Of a DNA stretch of 25,203 bases, positions 21,354 to 25,203 are shown piece by piece. A program made the translations under genes and the position numbers. Position 1 is the first letter of the stretch. Every line of letters starts with the position of its first letter. Location: positions 1 through 25,203 of the forward strand of contig JBEKNT010000171.1 of assembly GCA_049522565.1 (NCBI GenBank), read 5' to 3'. The DNA comes from JASHVB01 sp049522565. GTDB taxonomy: Bacteria > Pseudomonadota > Alphaproteobacteria > Acetobacterales > Acetobacteraceae. Under the pieces are notes generated by a model. It was given only the letters and a program-made list of their open reading frames with translations. It did not search any database and was not told the DNA's origin.

Positions 21354-23573
21354 TCACGGCCCCCGTCTTCGCATCCCCCCACGCCCGCCGCGTCGCTTCG
21401 CCGGATCGTAGCCCCCGCCGCCCGGCCCCATCGGTTCCGGCGTGCGATCCTTGCGGCCTCGTGCGCCCGCTGCGCCGGGCCGCAGCGACGCGCTTGGCGA
21501 TGGTGGCGGCTCCAGCCCCAGATCCAGCGCTTCCAACCGGCGCAGCTCGTCGCGCAGCCGCGCCGCCTCTTCGAATTCCAGATCCGCCGCCGCGGCGCGC
21601 ATGCGCTTCTCCAGTTCGGCGATCGTCGCCTTCAAGTCGCGCCCGACGAACTCCGTCGCCGCGCTGTCCTTCACCGGCGCCACCGTCACGTAATCCTGCT
21701 CGAACACGCTCTCCAGCACCTTGCCGATCGTGCGCCGGATCGACACCGGCGTGATGCCGTGCGCCTCGTTCCAGGCGCGCTGCTTATTGCGCCGCCGCTC
21801 GGTCTCCTCGATCGCTGCACGCAGCGACCGGGTCATCGTATCGGCATACAGCACCACCCGGCCGTCGATGTTGCGCGCCGCCCGGCCGATCGTCTGGATC
21901 AACGAGGTCTGCGACCGTAGGAACCCCTCCTTGTCCGCATCCAGGATCGCCACCAGGGCGCACTCGGGAATATCCAGGCCCTCGCGCAGCAGGTTGATCC
22001 CCACCAGCACGTCGAACACGCCTAACCGGAGATCGCGGATGATCTCGATGCGCTCCAGCGTATCGATATCCGAGTGCAGGTAACGCACCTTCACGCCATG
22101 CTCGGTCAGGTAGTCGGTCAGGTCCTCCGCCATGCGCTTGGTCAGCGTGGTGACCAGCACGCGCCCACCGGCCGCCGCCACGGTGCGGCATTCCGCCAGC
22201 AGATCGTCCACCTGGTGCTCGACCGGCCGCACCTCGGTCACCGGATCGATCAAGCCGGTCGGCCGGATCACCTGTTCGGCGAATACGCCGGCGGTGCGCT
22301 CCATCTCCCACGGGCCGGGTGTCGCCGAAACGAACATGGTCTGCGGCCGGAACCGTTCCCATTCCTCGAATTTCAGCGGCCGGTTGTCCACGCAGGACGG
22401 CAGGCGGAAACCGAACTCCGCCAGGACGGTCTTGCGGTTGAAGTCGCCGCGATACATGCCGCCCAACTGCGGCACCGTCACGTGGCTCTCGTCCACGATC
22501 AGCAGCGCGTTTTCCGGCAGGTATTCGAACAGCGTCGGCGGCGGCTCGCCCGGGTTGCGTCCGGTCAGGTAACGGGAATAGTTCTCGATCCCCTTGCAGG
22601 AGCCGGTCGTCTCCATCATCTCGATATCGAAGGTGGTGCGCTGCTGTAGCCGCTCCACCTCCAGCAGTTTGCCTTCGTTGGTCAGCTCCCCCAGCCGCTG
22701 CTTCAGCTCCACCTTGATGTCACGGATCGCCTGGGTCAGCGTCGGCCGCGGCGTCACATAGTGGCTGTTGGCGTACACGGTAATCTCGTTCAGCGACGCG
22801 GCCTTGTCGCCGGTCAGCGGATCGAATTCGTGGATTGCTTCGATCTCGTCGCCGAACAGCGTCACGCGCCAGGCGCGGTCTTCATAGTGGCTGGGGAAGA
22901 TGTCCACCACGTCGCCGCGCAGCCGGAACGTGCCGCGCTGGAACGCCGAGTCGTTGCGGCGGTATTGCAGGTTGACCAGACCCTTGGCCAGCGCGTCGCG
23001 ATCGATCCGCCCGCCGACCTCCAGCTTCACCACCATCTTGGCATAGGTCTCGACCGAGCCGATACCGTAGATGCACGAGACCGACGCAACGATCACCACG
23101 TCGTTGCGCTCCAGCAGCGCCTGCGTCGCCGCATGCCGCATGCGATCGATCTGCTCGTTGATCTGCGCGTCTTTCTCGATATAGGTGTCAGTGCGGGGGA
23201 CGTACGCCTCCGGCTGGTAGTAGTCGTAATACGAAACGAAATACTCCACCGCGTTGTCGGGGAAGAAGCTCTTCATCTCGCCGTAGAGCTGCGCCGCCAG
23301 TGTCTTGTTCGGCGCCAGGATCAGCGTCGGCTTCTGCACCGCCTCGATCACCTTGGCCATGGTGAAGGTCTTGCCGGAGCCGGTGACGCCCAGCAGCACC
23401 TGGTCGCGCTCCTGCGCCTGCACGCCGCGCACCAGCTCGGCGATCGCGGTCGGCTGGTCGCCGCTTGGCTCGTATTCCGAGACGACCTTGAACCGCCGGG
23501 TCAGCGGCTTGGCCGGCTGCTTCTCCGGCATGAACAGGGCTGGCGGCGGGGGGCGCAGCAGAGTTTCGGACAT
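21354..23573 (-). CDS. uvrB: UvrABC system protein B
   Basis: This 739-residue protein is the damage-verifying helicase of nucleotide excision repair, which works with UvrA and UvrC. Walker A is GVTGSGKT (62-69), the beta-hairpin region reads YYDYYQPEAYVPRTDTYIEKD, the DEAD-box equivalent is LLIVDESHVT, and the helicase motifs REGLDIPE and QTIGRAARNIDGRV follow. The C-terminal UVR domain (AELEKRMRAAAADLEFEEAARLRDELRRLE) binds UvrC. A glycine- and arginine-rich tail ends the protein, as in other alphaproteobacteria. The frame is open to 23672, but the ATG at 23573 has AGGAG seven bases upstream and gives a normal start. It is convergent with the GT41 gene, 75 bases apart. I found no alphaproteobacterial LexA box in the upstream gap. 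Confidence 0.97.
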   Translation of the reverse strand: MSETLLRPPPPALFMPEKQPAKPLTRRFKVVSEYEPSGDQPTAIAELVRGVQAQERDQVLLGVTGSGKTFTMAKVIEAVQKPTLILAPNKTLAAQLYGEMKSFFPDNAVEYFVSYYDYYQPEAYVPRTDTYIEKDAQINEQIDRMRHAATQALLERNDVVIVASVSCIYGIGSVETYAKMVVKLEVGGRIDRDALAKGLVNLQYRRNDSAFQRGTFRLRGDVVDIFPSHYEDRAWRVTLFGDEIEAIHEFDPLTGDKAASLNEITVYANSHYVTPRPTLTQAIRDIKVELKQRLGELTNEGKLLEVERLQQRTTFDIEMMETTGSCKGIENYSRYLTGRNPGEPPPTLFEYLPENALLIVDESHVTVPQLGGMYRGDFNRKTVLAEFGFRLPSCVDNRPLKFEEWERFRPQTMFVSATPGPWEMERTAGVFAEQVIRPTGLIDPVTEVRPVEHQVDDLLAECRTVAAAGGRVLVTTLTKRMAEDLTDYLTEHGVKVRYLHSDIDTLERIEIIRDLRLGVFDVLVGINLLREGLDIPECALVAILDADKEGFLRSQTSLIQTIGRAARNIDGRVVLYADTMTRSLRAAIEETERRRNKQRAWNEAHGITPVSIRRTIGKVLESVFEQDYVTVAPVKDSAATEFVGRDLKATIAELEKRMRAAAADLEFEEAARLRDELRRLEALDLGLEPPPSPSASLRPGAAGARGRKDRTPEPMGPGGGGYDPAKRRGGRGGMRRRGP

Positions 23574-23902
23574 CACGGGCTCCTCGGGCCAAAAGATGGG
23601 GCTTGCGAGGGAGGCCGTCGAGGGGGCGAAGGGTGGCACGGCCGATTTTGGCCGGCGCGCCAATCTTGCCACAGCCAGCCGGATTCATCCGGAGAGCTGC
23701 GGCGATATGGGCAAGGATTGCACCGCAAGCGGCAGTCCCTCGGTCTTCCTGCCTGCGATATTCTCCTTGGCGATCGAACCGAGTGTCCAAAATCTTGAAG
23801 TGGACGACGCATCGTCGCTGATCCGTTACACTTGCGGGGTGGCTTACCCTTTCGGTAAAAAGCTACCGGGAAAGCCGGCCGGGCGCTCGGAGGAAGTGTA
23901 GC
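23574..23902. other. 329-base divergent gap between uvrB and the membrane-protein gene
   Basis: This region must hold promoters for two diverging genes. I see no GAAC-N7-GAAC or GTTC-N7-GTTC LexA site. Near 23848-23876 an imperfect inverted repeat (CTTTCGGTA ... TACCGGGAAAG) surrounds an A-run, and could be an operator or part of a promoter for the rightward gene. Open frames in the gap have no protein-family resemblance. Confidence 0.4.
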
Positions 23903-24496
23903 ATGACTGAGGAGCCGAAACGGTGCTCCGCCGAAGGCACACGGCAGGTTGAACACGTCAAACTGGCTCGCTTGAGGCAGTATTTCAGAGACCATGCTGC
24001 CATCGGTATTTCGGCCCTTGCGTTGCTCCTGACCGTGTACACCGTGCTTGCCACACACAAGCAAGAGAGGCTGTCGGCTCTTCCTGAGATCACCTTCTAC
24101 AGAAATTTGGAGAACGGGCAATTTACCGGTGTATACGCCGAGAATGCCGGCGCTGGAGCATTAGCGATCAAATCATACGCACCGCCCAATGAAGCAAGCA
24201 TCAAAGCCTTGGCGTCTTATAATCTACCCCTGCAAATTGGCACTATTCAGACAGGCTTCTTCATGAGGCCGAGCGAGATATTTTGGGTGGTCAGGCTGCC
24301 AAAGGGCCAAATCAAGGCTGAGGACACCAAGCAATTCTATGCAGACCTGCTTAATGTCGACGCGATATTTGAGTATTGCTCGGTGTATGGGGAATGCTGG
24401 AAGGCATGCTCCAAGCCAGGCGACCCGAGGTGCCGAGAGCAGGATAAGGTTTATTACAGGGTGTTCAATCCGACCATTTGGGACAACCTGTTCTGA
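23903..24496 (+). CDS. Single-helix membrane protein of unknown function
   Basis: The 197-residue protein has a basic cytoplasmic start, one transmembrane helix at about 32-50 (AAIGISALALLLTVYTVLA) and a soluble domain of about 145 residues. Near its end are four cysteines (159, 165, 169, 177), within EYCSVYGECWKACSKPGDPRC, which could form disulfides if the domain is periplasmic or bind metal if not. The ATG follows GGAGGAAG at 23889-23896, a strong ribosome site. The codon choice is clearly less GC-biased than in neighbours, suggesting a recent or foreign gene. I do not recognise the family. Confidence 0.75.
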   Translation: MTEEPKRCSAEGTRQVEHVKLARLRQYFRDHAAIGISALALLLTVYTVLATHKQERLSALPEITFYRNLENGQFTGVYAENAGAGALAIKSYAPPNEASIKALASYNLPLQIGTIQTGFFMRPSEIFWVVRLPKGQIKAEDTKQFYADLLNVDAIFEYCSVYGECWKACSKPGDPRCREQDKVYYRVFNPTIWDNLF

Positions 24497-24667
24497 AGCG
24501 ATTCAAGTATCCTTCGCCTTCGGGACGCCACACGCCGTATCGCTCGCCATCGCGATCAGGAAGCACCCTGCCGGAGGCTTTCGGTCGTGGCGTTTGGCAC
24601 CGACATCATCAATTTTGCACTTCAGCCGATCGCCGGATAGCGTCCTCCCACCAAGGGAGATCGAAAC

Positions 24668-25203
24668 ATGGCGGCGGGACAACGACTGCTGGAGGGCCAG
24701 GTGGCGCTGGTGACCGGCGCCGGCCGCGGGCTGGGGCGCGCCTTCGCCGAGACGCTGGCGCGGCTGGGCTGTTCCGTCGGCCTGCACGGCATGCGCGAGC
24801 ACGGCCCGGCGGAATACGGCGAGGGCACCACGCTGACCGAAGCGGCGCGCGAGGTCGGCGCTCAGTTCAACGTCGCCACGCGGCCGGTGCTGGGCGATCT
24901 GACGCAGATGGACGACGTGGAGCGCGTGATCGGCACGATCGTCGCGGCGCTCGGCCCGATCGACGTGCTGGTGCACAACGCCGGCGGCGACATCGCCGCG
25001 GCCGGCGGCAAGCCGGACCCGAACGATGCCATCATGGTCAAGGAAGAAGACGTGCGCGCGGTGCTCGACCGCAATCTGCTCTCCACGATCTTCGTCTGCC
25101 AGGTAATGGCGCGCGCGATGATGCAGCGCCGGCGCGGGCGGATCATCACGATCAGCTCGACCGGCGCGTATGGCGGGCGGGCGAGCGGTGCGATCTATGC
25201 CAC
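24668..25203 (+). CDS. SDR family oxidoreductase (partial, runs off the window)
   Basis: The first 178 residues of a short-chain dehydrogenase/reductase are present and the frame is open to the last base. The NAD(P)-binding motif TGAGRGLG follows VALVTG near residues 13-23, then come LGDLTQ, the HNAGG motif, DRNLLSTIFVCQ and the strand IITISSTGAYGG with the catalytic serine. The sequence GAIYA at the very end should hold the catalytic tyrosine, so only the helix with the catalytic lysine and the substrate-binding C-terminus are missing. AAGGGAGA at 24653-24660 is a good ribosome site. The substrate cannot be assigned. Confidence 0.92.
   Translation, partial: MAAGQRLLEGQVALVTGAGRGLGRAFAETLARLGCSVGLHGMREHGPAEYGEGTTLTEAAREVGAQFNVATRPVLGDLTQMDDVERVIGTIVAALGPIDVLVHNAGGDIAAAGGKPDPNDAIMVKEEDVRAVLDRNLLSTIFVCQVMARAMMQRRRGRIITISSTGAYGGRASGAIYA

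Noticed and set aside
23574..23760. LexA-controlled promoter for uvrB
   Set aside because: No GAAC-N7-GAAC or GTTC-N7-GTTC site was found in the upstream gap.

Overview
The window is a GC-rich chromosomal segment of an alphaproteobacterium, most likely of the Acetobacteraceae/Rhodospirillales. The lineage call rests on an ATP12-type F1-ATPase assembly chaperone (a gene of alphaproteobacteria and mitochondria), a SPINDLY/GT41 TPR glycosyltransferase, a DUF29 gene, an Acetobacteraceae-type orphan protein and dense GC-rich intergenic palindromes. It is an assignment from memory of gene families, not from a search.

Layout. 1-1752 (+): three tandem hairpins, a WecG/TagA/CpsF glycosyltransferase and a TylF-family O-methyltransferase, suggesting surface glycan work. 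1947-2954 (-): a PLP enzyme of the D-cysteine desulfhydrase/L-cysteate sulfo-lyase type, convergent with the methyltransferase and separated from it by a perfect CT-rich hairpin. 3124-4406 (+): a Tat-exported MsrP-type molybdoenzyme overlapping a small two-helix membrane protein instead of MsrQ. 4463-7504 (+): a large hybrid histidine kinase (sensor, PAS, HisKA, HATPase, REC, Hpt). 7725-8829 (+): a DUF29 protein and a cysteine-rich lipoprotein one base apart. 8881-10227 (+): RarA/MgsA.

10228-12062 is an accessory island of visibly lower GC. It begins with intergenic palindromes and holds two minus-strand genes joined by an ATGA overlap: a RelE/ParE-like protein and a small DUF4263 (Shedu-like) nuclease-fold protein, with no recognisable antitoxin. 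This is the best candidate for an undescribed defence or toxin-type system. The next gene (12063, unknown Acetobacteraceae-type family) has a near-consensus sigma-70 promoter placed so close to its ATG that the transcript should be almost leaderless.

13077-18222 (+): an RluC-type pseudouridine synthase, an AsmA-family protein with low-complexity linkers, then the overlapping ATP12 chaperone and acylphosphatase genes. 18443-19237 (-): lipB, whose stop codon lies in a REP-like element. 19271-19356 (+): tRNA-Leu(GAG), whose likely promoter overlaps the lipB start. 19449-21278 (+): TPR/GT41 glycosyltransferase. 21354-23573 (-): uvrB. 23903-24496 (+): an unrecognised single-helix membrane protein of lower GC. 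24668-end (+): the first part of an SDR oxidoreductase, cut by the window edge.

Most of the window is ordinary housekeeping. The points of interest are the 10.2-12 kb island, the MsrP partner gene, the near-leaderless promoter and several families of intergenic palindromes.
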